Origin: AC-69 sp044867345
GTDB lineage: Bacteria > Actinomycetota > UBA4738 > HRBIN12
Reading direction: 5' to 3'
Assembly: GCA_044867345.1 (NCBI GenBank)
Contig: JBIOUU010000191.1
Span: 1-15,802 of the forward strand
Length of the DNA stretch: 15,802 nt
Position numbers and translations under genes: made by a program. Shown one piece after another: positions 7,555 to 13,786 of the stretch. The notes under the pieces were generated by a model. It was not told the DNA's origin. It did no database searches and saw only the letters and a list, made by a program, of their open reading frames with translations. The number at the start of each line of letters is the position of its first letter. The stretch's first letter is position 1.

Positions 7555-7782
7555 CTAGTGCTGGAACAGCCCGAACGCGCGGCGAGCTTCCGTCTCGCGC
7601 TCGAAGATGTGGATGATCACGCCGGGCGTGTGACGGATATGGACGGCGCTCCCGTAGCTCGTCTCGATCAGCACGACGCGATCGAGCCGATCGAGGACGA
7701 CGACGGCCGAGTCTTCCACGAGGGAGTCGACCGCATCGCCGACTGCGAGGACGTACCGCTGTTGATCAGTGTAGGACTTCAT
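7555..7782 (-). CDS. Hypothetical 75-aa protein
   Basis: The frame begins with ATG at 7782 (MKSYTDQQRYVLAVGDAVDS) and ends RRAFGLFQH. It looks like a small soluble alpha/beta protein: an N-terminal helix, then strands VVVLDRLDRVVLIET, AVHIRHTP and VIIHIF, then a C-terminal helix rich in charged residues. I do not recognise a family. Coding evidence is moderate: G/C-rich third positions, no signal peptide and alternating hydrophobic strands. Upstream lies a 116-bp gap containing three tandem 8-bp repeats (7819-7842), which may be its control region. No strong ribosome site is seen before the ATG. The gene is followed at 135 bp by the membrane-protein gene on the same strand. Confidence 0.6.
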   Translation of the reverse strand: MKSYTDQQRYVLAVGDAVDSLVEDSAVVVLDRLDRVVLIETSYGSAVHIRHTPGVIIHIFERETEARRAFGLFQH

Positions 7783-7818
7783 GCTCTGTAGCCCGAGTAT
7801 GGGACGTGTCCGACCGAC

Positions 7819-7842
7819 AGACGATAGTCCGATAGGACGATA
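7819..7842. repeat. Three tandem 8-bp repeats with CGATA core, possible operator
   Basis: The plus strand reads AGACGATA, GTCCGATA, GGACGATA back to back, with CGATA at the same place in each unit. The middle of the array also forms a dyad, GTCC-GATA-GGAC (7827-7838). It sits 37 bp upstream of the 75-aa gene start and after the stop of the secreted-protein gene. Tandem short repeats of this kind are typical binding sites for dimeric or multimeric regulators. The regulator is unknown, and the site is an inference from pattern only. Confidence 0.5.
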
Positions 7843-7898
7843 TCCCTATCCCCCTACTGGGTCGGGGCGGCATTCGGCCTAGGGCGTTCCCCGCAGCC

Positions 7899-8861
7899 TC
7901 ACGAGGGGTGGCGGTTGTGCCAGCGCGCGATAGCTGCATCGCACACCGACCAATCATGGGTGATGGTGACACCGTGGGGAACCGGCCTTGGGTATCGGCC
8001 GACGAAATGGGGCCCCAGTACCACCGTGACGTCCTCGTAGGTCCCCCGCATCCAGATTCGAAGGCGGTCGTTGTCCATGGGAGTCTCGGTGTAGCAGACG
8101 GTGTCTCTGCGCAGGACCACGCGCCCCTCACCCAACTGCTTGAACATGGCGGCGTGACCGAGGCCGTCCGACGCACGATCATTCGGCATCGGCCGGAACA
8201 CGAACACGGAGTCGAGGATCCGAGTGACGGCGTTTGGGTTACCCGTCTCCTGCCCTATCGACACGCCGCTGTTGATCCCGTCGAAGAGCGAGTGTCGGAT
8301 GATTCCCGACATCTCCACGTCATTCTCGATGGCGTCGTCGCGGACGTAGGTCCCGTATGCCCCGTCGATCAGGAACTTGGCGTCGGGTCCCGCAGGCCTT
8401 GGCTTGAACAGATCGAAGACGTTATCGGCTCGGAGATCGTAGCTGACGACCGGACCGTCGGCCACGATGAAGAGGGCACCACCCACCTCCGACATGTTCT
8501 CCCATTGCTGCCACGTCCAGTCCCGCGGATTGCCACCGAGGACCTCGCCGCCGATGACGGCGAGGCCCGACGTCGCTTCCTGGCTCCCGAACGAGAGCGG
8601 GTAGCTGGTGACGTCTTCCCGGTATGCGGTCGAGACGAACCCGCGGAGGTCGTAGGTCGTCTTGTCGCGCGGCGAGCCGACGCGCAGCTGCGCATCGAAC
8701 GTCCCCGACATCTTGACGACGCGGGGCCGCGACAGGGCCTGCGCTCTCGTCGGGAACGTCGATCGTCCTTGCTCGCTCCCCACGTTCGCGTTCCCCACGG
8801 GTGCGCGCGCGATCTGGAGGAGGACTGCAGGGATGAGCAGGCACACCAGGCTTCGCTTCAT
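7899..8861 (-). CDS. Secreted protein, probable parallel beta-helix type
   Basis: The product is 320 aa. The N-terminus MKRSLVCLLIPAVLLQIARA is a Sec-type signal peptide, with cleavage likely near residue 25 (GNA/NVG). The mature part has short alternating strands and turns: GLAVIGGEVLGGNPRDWTW (99-117), FLIDGAYGTYVRDDAIENDV (163-182) and SGIIRHSLFDGINSGVSIG (185-203). This stacking of short strands with aspartate and asparagine turns suggests a right-handed parallel beta-helix, the fold of many polysaccharide lyases and surface adhesins. No catalytic residues can be assigned, and the C-terminal third (VVLGPHFVGRYPRPVPHG) does not fit the pattern well. The start is supported by AAGGGG 7 nt before the ATG. 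The promoter probably lies in the 277-bp gap shared with the divergent peroxiredoxin gene. The secretion call is firm; the fold is a reading-level inference. Confidence 0.75.
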   Translation of the reverse strand: MKRSLVCLLIPAVLLQIARAPVGNANVGSEQGRSTFPTRAQALSRPRVVKMSGTFDAQLRVGSPRDKTTYDLRGFVSTAYREDVTSYPLSFGSQEATSGLAVIGGEVLGGNPRDWTWQQWENMSEVGGALFIVADGPVVSYDLRADNVFDLFKPRPAGPDAKFLIDGAYGTYVRDDAIENDVEMSGIIRHSLFDGINSGVSIGQETGNPNAVTRILDSVFVFRPMPNDRASDGLGHAAMFKQLGEGRVVLRRDTVCYTETPMDNDRLRIWMRGTYEDVTVVLGPHFVGRYPRPVPHGVTITHDWSVCDAAIARWHNRHPS

Positions 8862-9126
8862 GCGACAACCCCTTGAGCAGTGGATTCAACCCCCCTCCGG
8901 GGAGTACGTCCACCACCTGGATGCCATTTGTCATTCGAATTGCATCGATCGAGGGAGGGACGAGGATTCCTGTCGTTCCTCCTCCTCCATCCAGAATGCA
9001 CCGCGATCGATGAGGCTCGGGCCCTCGTCGGGCCGCTGCCTGCCAGGAGCTTCAGCGCCTTCCCAAGCGGGATGCCGAAGAGTATCGACACGACGAACCA
9101 CAAGACGAGGAGCCTGAGAGCCAGGT

Positions 9127-9132
9127 TAGAGT
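9127..9132 (+). promoter_or_regulatory. -10 element of a leaderless promoter (peroxiredoxin)
   Basis: TAGAGT fits the TANNNT -10 pattern and ends 6 nt before the ATG at 9139. This is the spacing expected if transcription starts at the A of the ATG. No Shine-Dalgarno sequence is present before the ATG, consistent with a leaderless transcript. No clear -35 is seen. Confidence 0.5.
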
Positions 9133-9138
9133 GTGGGC

Positions 9139-9603
9139 ATGACGAGGCTCGAGGCGGGAGACGCCGCACCGCCGTTCGAGCTCCTGGACCAGCGCGGCAA
9201 GCGGGTGCGGCTGCAGGACTTCCGCGGGCGCAAGCTCCTGGTCTACTTCTATCCCGAGGCCGACACCCCTGGGTGCACGACCCAGTCGTGCTCGGTGCGC
9301 GACCACCGCCAAGACCTCGCCGGGATCGGGATGGACGTGGTCGGGATCTCGCCCGACCTGCCGGACAAGCAGCTCGCGTTCGACGAAAAGTACGGCCTGG
9401 GGTTCCCCCTGCTTTCGGACCCGGACCACGCGATCGCCGACGCCTGGGGAACCTGGGGCGAGAAGTCCCGCGACGGAAGGACCTACCAGGGCATCATCCG
9501 GTCCTCATTCCTCGTCGACGAGGACGGACGGATCGAGCGGGCCTGGTACTCGGTCAAGCCCGAGGACACCGTCCCGAACGCCCTCGAAGCGCTCCGAGCG
9601 TGA
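9139..9603 (+). CDS. bcp: Peroxiredoxin of the BCP/PrxQ family
   Basis: The protein is 154 aa, the usual BCP length, and cytoplasmic. The motif DTPGCTTQSC carries the peroxidatic cysteine C46 and, five residues later, the resolving cysteine C51, the arrangement of two-cysteine BCP/PrxQ enzymes. Other family marks are FYPEADTPGC, GISPDLPDKQ, FPLLSDPD, TWGEK and GIIRSSFLVDEDGRI, with the conserved arginine R121. The enzyme reduces hydrogen peroxide and organic peroxides using thioredoxin-like donors. ATG 9139 is chosen over GTG 9133 because the promoter -10 sits 6 nt before it and no ribosome site exists for either. The AIM24-family gene follows on the same strand after 64 bp. The family call is secure. 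Confidence 0.95.
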   Translation: MTRLEAGDAAPPFELLDQRGKRVRLQDFRGRKLLVYFYPEADTPGCTTQSCSVRDHRQDLAGIGMDVVGISPDLPDKQLAFDEKYGLGFPLLSDPDHAIADAWGTWGEKSRDGRTYQGIIRSSFLVDEDGRIERAWYSVKPEDTVPNALEALRA

Positions 9604-9632
9604 CCTGCTGCCCGCGAGGAGCCGGGCCCGCC

Positions 9633-9638
9633 TATCAT
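9633..9638 (+). promoter_or_regulatory. Possible -10 element before the AIM24-family gene
   Basis: TATCAT matches TANNNT and lies about 30 nt before the GTG start at 9668, which itself follows an AAGGGGGAA ribosome site. A matching -35 box is not visible, so this is a weak call; read-through from the peroxiredoxin gene is also possible. Confidence 0.35.
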
Positions 9639-9667
9639 CCCGTTACCGCCGGTCGAAGGGGGAAGCC

Positions 9668-10387
9668 GTGAACACCGAGATCCTGTACGCGCCGTCGTAT
9701 TCGCTCGCCGTCATCTCGATGTCGCGTGGCGAGATCATCCAGGCCGAGTCCGGGGCGATGGTCAGCATGACCGAAGGCGTCGACATGCAGACATCGGCGA
9801 AGGGCGGCATGCTCAAGGGCCTGAAGCGGGCGGCCCTCGGCGGCGAGTCGATCTTCATCAATACGTTCACGGCCGAGCGCGACGCCGAGATCACCGTGGC
9901 GCCCGCCTTCCCCGGCGACGTGCGGCAGATGCGGCTGGAGAACGAGACCCTCTACGTCCAGTCCGGCTCTTACATGGTGTCCACCGGAGACATCGACATC
10001 GACACCAAGTGGGGTGGCGCGAAGACGTTCTTCTCGGGCGAGGGGTTCTTCCTCCTCAAGCTGACCGGCACCGGCGATCTCCTGGTCTCCTCGTACGGAG
10101 CTATCCGTGAGATCGCCCTGGAGGCGAGCCAGAAGATGATCGTCGACACCGGGCACGTGGTGGCGTTCAACCAGAGCGTGGGCTACGAGGTGCACAAGGT
10201 CGGCGGATGGAAGCAGACCATCCTGTCCGGCGAAGGACTGGTCGTCCATCTCACCGGCCCAGGCCGCGCCCTGCTCCAGACCAGGAGCGCGCATGCCCTG
10301 GCCGGATGGCTGTCGCCCCTGCTGCCGTCTGGCTCCGACTCCGCGAGCAAGGGCATCAACATCGGCGGGTTCAAGCTCGGAGGTTAA
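9668..10387 (+). CDS. AIM24/TIGR00266 family protein
   Basis: The product is 239 aa. It shows the repeated beta-strand pattern of the AIM24 family (formerly DUF124, TIGR00266): IIQAESGAMVSMTEGVDMQT near the N-terminus, MRLENETLYVQSGSYMVSTG in the middle and GEGFFLLKLTGTGDLLVSSYG afterwards. The C-terminal repeat is VDTGHVVAFNQSVGYEV and LSGEGLVVHLTGPGRALLQT. Family members in bacteria are cytosolic or membrane-associated and mostly uncharacterised; the yeast namesake is mitochondrial. The GTG start is supported by AAGGGGGAA upstream. The protein ends in a glycine-rich tail (GINIGGFKLGG), common in this family. It has no signal peptide. The function is unknown. Confidence 0.93.
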   Translation: MNTEILYAPSYSLAVISMSRGEIIQAESGAMVSMTEGVDMQTSAKGGMLKGLKRAALGGESIFINTFTAERDAEITVAPAFPGDVRQMRLENETLYVQSGSYMVSTGDIDIDTKWGGAKTFFSGEGFFLLKLTGTGDLLVSSYGAIREIALEASQKMIVDTGHVVAFNQSVGYEVHKVGGWKQTILSGEGLVVHLTGPGRALLQTRSAHALAGWLSPLLPSGSDSASKGINIGGFKLGG

Positions 10388-10516
10388 GCGCACCGACTCC
10401 TCGGAACTGCCCGATAGCACTCTTATGAGGTCCACCGACTGAGGGGTCTGCCTCGTTGGGCAGAAGGGGCAGTAGTAACTCTGCGCAGGCTCCTCGAACT
10501 CGGACTGAGCCGGATG

Positions 10517-10544
10517 TTGAGGCCGGACATCGATGGGGTAGGCT
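10517..10544 (+). promoter_or_regulatory. Leaderless promoter of the 79-aa gene
   Basis: A TTGAGG -35 (10517-10522), a 16-bp spacer and a TAGGCT -10 (10539-10544) precede the ATG at 10551 by 6 nt. There is no ribosome binding site, so the mRNA probably starts at the ATG. The spacing is identical to that at the peroxiredoxin gene. Confidence 0.55.
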
Positions 10545-10550
10545 CGTCGC

Positions 10551-10790
10551 ATGCTGCGCGAGCAAGAGGCCGTGGTGCTTGAGATCAAGCCGTTCAACTT
10601 GCACGGGGTGAACTACCAAGATGTGACGATCGCCTACGAGGACCGATCGGTCGACCACGCCCGGCTGGGGCCGGAGGGCGTTCCCGAGCATCTCCAGTCC
10701 GGCGATGTCGTGCTCGTCACGAAGGTGGCCAACATGGTCGTCTCCCTGCGCCGTTCCCCCGAACGAAGCGAGGAGGGAGGAGCGTCGTGA
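10551..10790 (+). CDS. Hypothetical 79-aa small beta-rich protein
   Basis: I do not recognise a named family. The protein appears to be a compact beta barrel: strands AVVLEIKPFNLHGV, VTIAYEDRS, GDVVLVTKVANMVVSL, with GPEGVPEHLQSGD as a loop before the last strands, then a charged tail (RRSPERSEEGGAS). The 'GDVVLVT' strand after a loop resembles small OB- or SH3-like barrels; this is only a visual impression. The gene starts without a leader, 6 nt after a TAGGCT -10, and its TGA overlaps the GTG of the next gene (GTGA). The two form a translationally coupled pair. The 163-bp gap upstream, after the AIM24-family gene, holds the promoter and no evident gene. Confidence 0.7.
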   Translation: MLREQEAVVLEIKPFNLHGVNYQDVTIAYEDRSVDHARLGPEGVPEHLQSGDVVLVTKVANMVVSLRRSPERSEEGGAS

Positions 10791-11089
10791 TCGCCCGGAT
10801 CTGGAGAGGAGCAACGCGGGAGGCCGATGCCGAGGCCTACGTCGAATATCTCCGCGGCACCGGCCTCAAGGAGTACCGGGACACGCCCGGCAACAAGGGG
10901 GCCTGGGTCCTTTGGCGGGTCGCCGACGGCCGAGCGGAGTTCCTGACCCTCAGCTTCTGGGAGTCGAGGGAAGCCATCGTGGGGTTCGCCGGAGAGGACA
11001 TCGAGCGGGCCGTGTTCTACCCAAAGGACGACCGCTACCTGGTGGAACGCGACACCACGGTCAGGCACTTCGAAGTGACCGACGCCTAG
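10787..11089 (+). CDS. ABM-like dimeric alpha/beta-barrel protein
   Basis: The product is 100 aa, typical for one dimeric alpha/beta-barrel (antibiotic biosynthesis monooxygenase, ABM-like) domain. It opens with MIARIWRGATREADAEAYVE (strand and helix), followed by GAWVLWRV, AEFLTLSFWESREAIVGFAG and a final strand TTVRHFEV. The WESREAI-AF-GEDIE-A segment is characteristic of this fold. Members include quinol monooxygenases, heme-degrading enzymes and many unknown stress proteins; no catalytic residues single one out here. The GTG start overlaps the stop of the 79-aa gene, so the two are probably co-translated and may act together. The stop lies 3 bp from the stop of the convergent secreted-protein gene. 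Confidence 0.8.
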   Translation: MIARIWRGATREADAEAYVEYLRGTGLKEYRDTPGNKGAWVLWRVADGRAEFLTLSFWESREAIVGFAGEDIERAVFYPKDDRYLVERDTTVRHFEVTDA

Positions 11090-11092
11090 CGA

Positions 11093-11845
11093 TCACCCGG
11101 TCACGCTGACGAGCTGTGCGAACTCATTCGGCCCGGTGAGCGACTGCTCGCTCACGATGCCGATCCCCGGACCGTAGACCTTCTGATCGTAGGCACCGGG
11201 CTCGACCTGCGTGGCCTCGAGCGTCGTGAGGACGTTGCGCACGTTCCCATACGGAACCCGCACAGACCCGGCGGTGCCCACGACCCAGGCAGTGTCCTCC
11301 GCCTGTCCCGCGTAACACTCCTGCCGATAGGCGTCGGGGATCTGCGGTTTCGCCTCCATGATGATCCCGGGCTGGGCGCCGTCCACCCCTGCCTGGAACG
11401 ACCCGGACGTGTCCGCCTTGCCGTTGGGGAGGAATTGGGTGGTGTCCTCGCCCAGGTACCAGACGTTGCCCTGATCGTCCTGGGCATAGAAGTCGAACGT
11501 CTTCTCGAGCACGGTGCCGTCATGGGTCGCCACGTCGTTCACGACCGTGGTTGTGATGCCGAGGATGACCTTCTTCTGATCGGTGACCGTGACGGTATCC
11601 GTCTGGGTCTGCCCGTCCTTGATCCCCGTGTAGACGAGCTTCCTTCCCACGGGCAGCGGGAAGTAGCGGTTGTCGATCACCGAGACGAAGTGCGCGGGAT
11701 CGAGCACGGGGGCGTAGGTCGTGCCGCAGGCCGAGGCGCTGGAAGGCGCGCCCGACGCCCAGGGCGCCCAGATCACCGCGCCTGCTCCGGCCAGCGCCGC
11801 CGCGACGCCGACGAACACCTTCGCTGCCGGGGAGAACCGTGCCAT
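11093..11845 (-). CDS. Secreted or membrane-anchored protein of a conserved unnamed family
   Basis: The protein is 250 aa. The N-terminus MARFSPAAKVFVGVAAALAG continues hydrophobic to about residue 29 and is a signal peptide or signal anchor. The mature domain begins near C40 and contains FVSVIDNRYFPLPVGRKLVY (53-72), TFDFYAQDDQGNVWYLGEDT (116-135), FQAGVDGAQPGIIM (150-163) and YRQECYAGQAED. I recall this pattern from hypothetical secreted proteins of soil bacteria, but know no function. C40 and C177 could form a disulfide. A lipoprotein reading is unlikely because the residues before C40 (ASA) are a poor lipobox. The start at 11845 rests on AGGAGG (11851-11856) 5 nt upstream; the longer frame to 11887 has no such site. 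It follows the ABC permease gene on the same strand after 132 bp. Confidence 0.8.
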   Translation of the reverse strand: MARFSPAAKVFVGVAAALAGAGAVIWAPWASGAPSSASACGTTYAPVLDPAHFVSVIDNRYFPLPVGRKLVYTGIKDGQTQTDTVTVTDQKKVILGITTTVVNDVATHDGTVLEKTFDFYAQDDQGNVWYLGEDTTQFLPNGKADTSGSFQAGVDGAQPGIIMEAKPQIPDAYRQECYAGQAEDTAWVVGTAGSVRVPYGNVRNVLTTLEATQVEPGAYDQKVYGPGIGIVSEQSLTGPNEFAQLVSVTG

Positions 11846-11913
11846 GGGGGCCTCCTCTCGGGGACGATTCCGGTCGATCATGGCCACGGCTCGATGAGAG
11901 GACCATGAAAGCA

Positions 11914-11966
11914 GGGTCCGGTCTCGTCGTTCATCGCGACCGACCTCCGCGGCGTGGCCCGGACCC
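11914..11966 (-). other. Inverted repeat between the permease and the secreted-protein gene
   Basis: GGGTCCGG (11914-11921) pairs with CCGGACCC (11959-11966) across a 37-nt loop. It lies just after the permease stop on the minus strand. No T tract follows, so it may be a weak terminator, a processing site or chance in GC-rich DNA. Confidence 0.3.
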
Positions 11967-11977
11967 GACGTTCGCCG

Positions 11978-12745
11978 CTAATTCACGTCGCGCGAACGGA
12001 ACATCACGAGGCTCACGGCGAAAAGTGCCGCCGCGTAGGCCGCGAGGAGCACCAGGGCTTGAAGCATCGTCCGCTGGAACGACAAGCCCACGTTTCCTCC
12101 TGTGATGAACACCGCGGCGTTGTCCGTGAACAGCCAGCGCTGCCATTCGGGACGGAGACCCCGAACGAGGTTCTCGACGACGGCGAGATAGGCGAACCCC
12201 GCACCGAGGGCAGCCGCCGTGTTGCGCCCGATCGAGGCCACGGCGAAGCCGACGACGGAGGCCAGGGAGGCCAACGTTGCCGCCCGGAGCGCAACGCCGC
12301 TCGCCTCGCGCAACCAGGATGCATCGACTCCTTCGGTCGTCCCTCGGAACATGGCATCCAAGCCCAGGACCCCTCCCAAGACCGCCTGAAGGGCGATCGC
12401 CAGGGCGAACACACCGGCGGCGCAGGCGAGCACCTTCGCCACGATCACGCGGGCGCGGCGCGGCTCCCACGTCAGCAGCGTCGTGATGGTCCCGACGCGC
12501 CAGTCGGCACCGATGAAGGAGGCTCCCAGCAGCCATCCGGCGATGATCAGCGGGATGCTCGTTCCCTTCAGGATGTCGGGAACCATGGTCAGGGGGAACC
12601 GGGGGTCGGCCCCAACCTCGGGGCTGGAACGGACGGCGACGATCACCCCGGCGATGGCGATCCCCAGGAGAGCCAGGCCGGCCACGATCCTGACCAGGTG
12701 CCTGGACCGCATCCGTCGAAACTCGGCGGCGAGGAGCGCGGTCAC
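11978..12745 (-). CDS. ABC-2 type transporter permease
   Basis: The product is 255 aa with about six hydrophobic segments (about 19-38, 64-82, 101-129, 150-172, 176-194 and 226-249). The segment GADWRVGTITTLLTWEPRRARVIVAK at 79-104 is typical of ABC-2 permeases of the DrrB/BcrB/ABC2_membrane group, which place a conserved 'GT...L..PRR...' cytoplasmic coupling region after the second helix. It forms an exporter with the ATPase immediately upstream. The GTG start at 12745 overlaps the ATPase stop (GTGA), with AGGAGG (12753-12758) 7 nt upstream. The longer open frame up to 13036 lies within the ATPase gene in another frame and is excluded. The substrate is unknown; drug, peptide or lipid export are all known for the family. 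Confidence 0.88.
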   Translation of the reverse strand: MTALLAAEFRRMRSRHLVRIVAGLALLGIAIAGVIVAVRSSPEVGADPRFPLTMVPDILKGTSIPLIIAGWLLGASFIGADWRVGTITTLLTWEPRRARVIVAKVLACAAGVFALAIALQAVLGGVLGLDAMFRGTTEGVDASWLREASGVALRAATLASLASVVGFAVASIGRNTAAALGAGFAYLAVVENLVRGLRPEWQRWLFTDNAAVFITGGNVGLSFQRTMLQALVLLAAYAAALFAVSLVMFRSRDVN

Positions 12746-13668
12746 GGCGACGCCTCCTTCGGAGTCTCCCTGGTGAGCTCGAGGAACACGGTCTCCAGGT
12801 CCACCTCGTCGGGGCGCAGCTCGGTGAGGTACAGGCCCCGATCGGCGAGCGTTCGTGTCACGGTCGCCGCCTCCTCTGGAGGCAGCATCACCCGGATGGC
12901 GTGGTCGTCGGCGCTCGCGGGGATCCCGGCCGACCGAAGGGCCTCCAGTCCACCGGGCATGTCGTCGACCCGCACGATCAACCCCGCAGAGCGACCGGCC
13001 GCGAGGACCTCGCCGACGGGACCGGACGCGACACACCTGCCCCGCGACAGGATCGCCACCCGATCGGCCGTGTGCTGGACCTCGGTCAGGATGTGGCTCG
13101 AAACGAAGATGGTCCGCCCCTGATCACCCAGCCGCCGCAACAACTCCCGGACCTCCTTGATGCCGGCTGGGTCGAGCCCATTGGCCGGCTCGTCCAGGAT
13201 CAGGACCTGGGGATCCTTGAGGAGGGCGGCCCCGATCCCCAACCGCTGGCGCATACCGAGGGAGTAGGTCTTCACCAGGTCGTCGGCCCGATCGGCCAGG
13301 CCAACGCGCTCCAGGACGTCGCCCACGGCCGTGCGGCCGATCCCGTGGAGCCGCCCCAGCAGCTCGAGGTTGAGGCGGCCGGAGAAGCGGGGGAAGAACG
13401 TCGGTGTCTCCACGATGGAGCCGACGCGGCGGATGGCGGTGGCGAGATCCTGCGGCGTCTCTGCACCGAGCAGGCGGCACCTCCCCGACGTGGGCCGGAC
13501 CAGGCCCAGGAGGCAGCGGATCGTCGTCGTCTTTCCCGCCCCGTTCGGTCCCAGGAACGCGAAGACCCCTCCCTCGGGGACGATGAGGTCCAGGCCGTCG
13601 ACGGCCACGGTCCGGCCCCTGCGGCTCCGGTACTCCTTGCGAAGGCCCTCCACCTCGATGACCGCCAT
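12742..13668 (-). CDS. ABC transporter ATPase subunit (BcrA/CcmA-like)
   Basis: The protein is 308 aa. The nucleotide-binding domain has Walker A GPNGAGKTT (40-48), the signature YSLGMRQR (135-142), Walker B VLILDEPANGLDPAG (155-169) and an H-loop histidine (SH, 191-192). The Q-loop region is atypical: VGSIVETPTFFPRFSG has no glutamine at the usual place and carries glutamate there (E87), as in many BcrA/DrrA-type exporters. After about residue 220, a C-terminal domain (about 85 aa, ending LETVFLELTRE) follows, as in drug-exporter ATPases. The ATG is preceded by AAGGAG (13674-13679) and by a TAGCGT -10 (13689-13694). The gene overlaps the permease gene by 4 bp. It energises export by that permease in the cytoplasmic membrane. 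Confidence 0.95.
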   Translation of the reverse strand: MAVIEVEGLRKEYRSRRGRTVAVDGLDLIVPEGGVFAFLGPNGAGKTTTIRCLLGLVRPTSGRCRLLGAETPQDLATAIRRVGSIVETPTFFPRFSGRLNLELLGRLHGIGRTAVGDVLERVGLADRADDLVKTYSLGMRQRLGIGAALLKDPQVLILDEPANGLDPAGIKEVRELLRRLGDQGRTIFVSSHILTEVQHTADRVAILSRGRCVASGPVGEVLAAGRSAGLIVRVDDMPGGLEALRSAGIPASADDHAIRVMLPPEEAATVTRTLADRGLYLTELRPDEVDLETVFLELTRETPKEASP

Positions 13669-13688
13669 CCGGGCTCCTTCCGACGCTC

Positions 13689-13716
13689 ACGCTAACGCGG
13701 GCCCATGACCCCGACA
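13689..13716 (-). promoter_or_regulatory. Candidate promoter of the ABC transporter operon
   Basis: On the minus strand a TAGCGT -10 (13689-13694) stands 20 nt before the ribosome-site-bearing ATG region. A weak -35, TGTCGG (13711-13716), lies 16 bp further upstream. It lies in the 118-bp gap after the sensor kinase stop, so the ABC genes could be transcribed separately from the two-component genes. Confidence 0.35.
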
Positions 13717-13786
13717 CCCATGCCCCCACCACAGCCGGCGCTAGGTGGCAACCGAGTCCGCACCGGATGCTGGCACCCCCACGCGG

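Noticed and set aside
8858..9169. 103-aa minus-strand frame overlapping the secreted-protein start by ATGA
   Set aside because: Its first codons lie inside the peroxiredoxin gene and the last 60 residues are Arg/Gly/Pro-rich without protein character. The ATGA overlap follows automatically from the ATGA of the secreted-protein start. Only the membrane-helix part is kept as a low-interest finding.
10432..10470. Possible terminator after the AIM24-family gene (TCTGCC / GGCAGA)
   Set aside because: The stem is only 6 bp with a 6-nt loop and no T tract, which is expected by chance in such GC-rich DNA.
9635..10597. 320-aa minus-strand frame antisense to the AIM24-family gene
   Set aside because: It is a GC-rich shadow of a well-supported gene, and the promoter of the 79-aa gene falls within it.
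11954..13123. 389-aa plus-strand frame across the ABC transporter genes
   Set aside because: It is antisense to the well-defined permease and ATPase, with no hydrophobic or domain structure.
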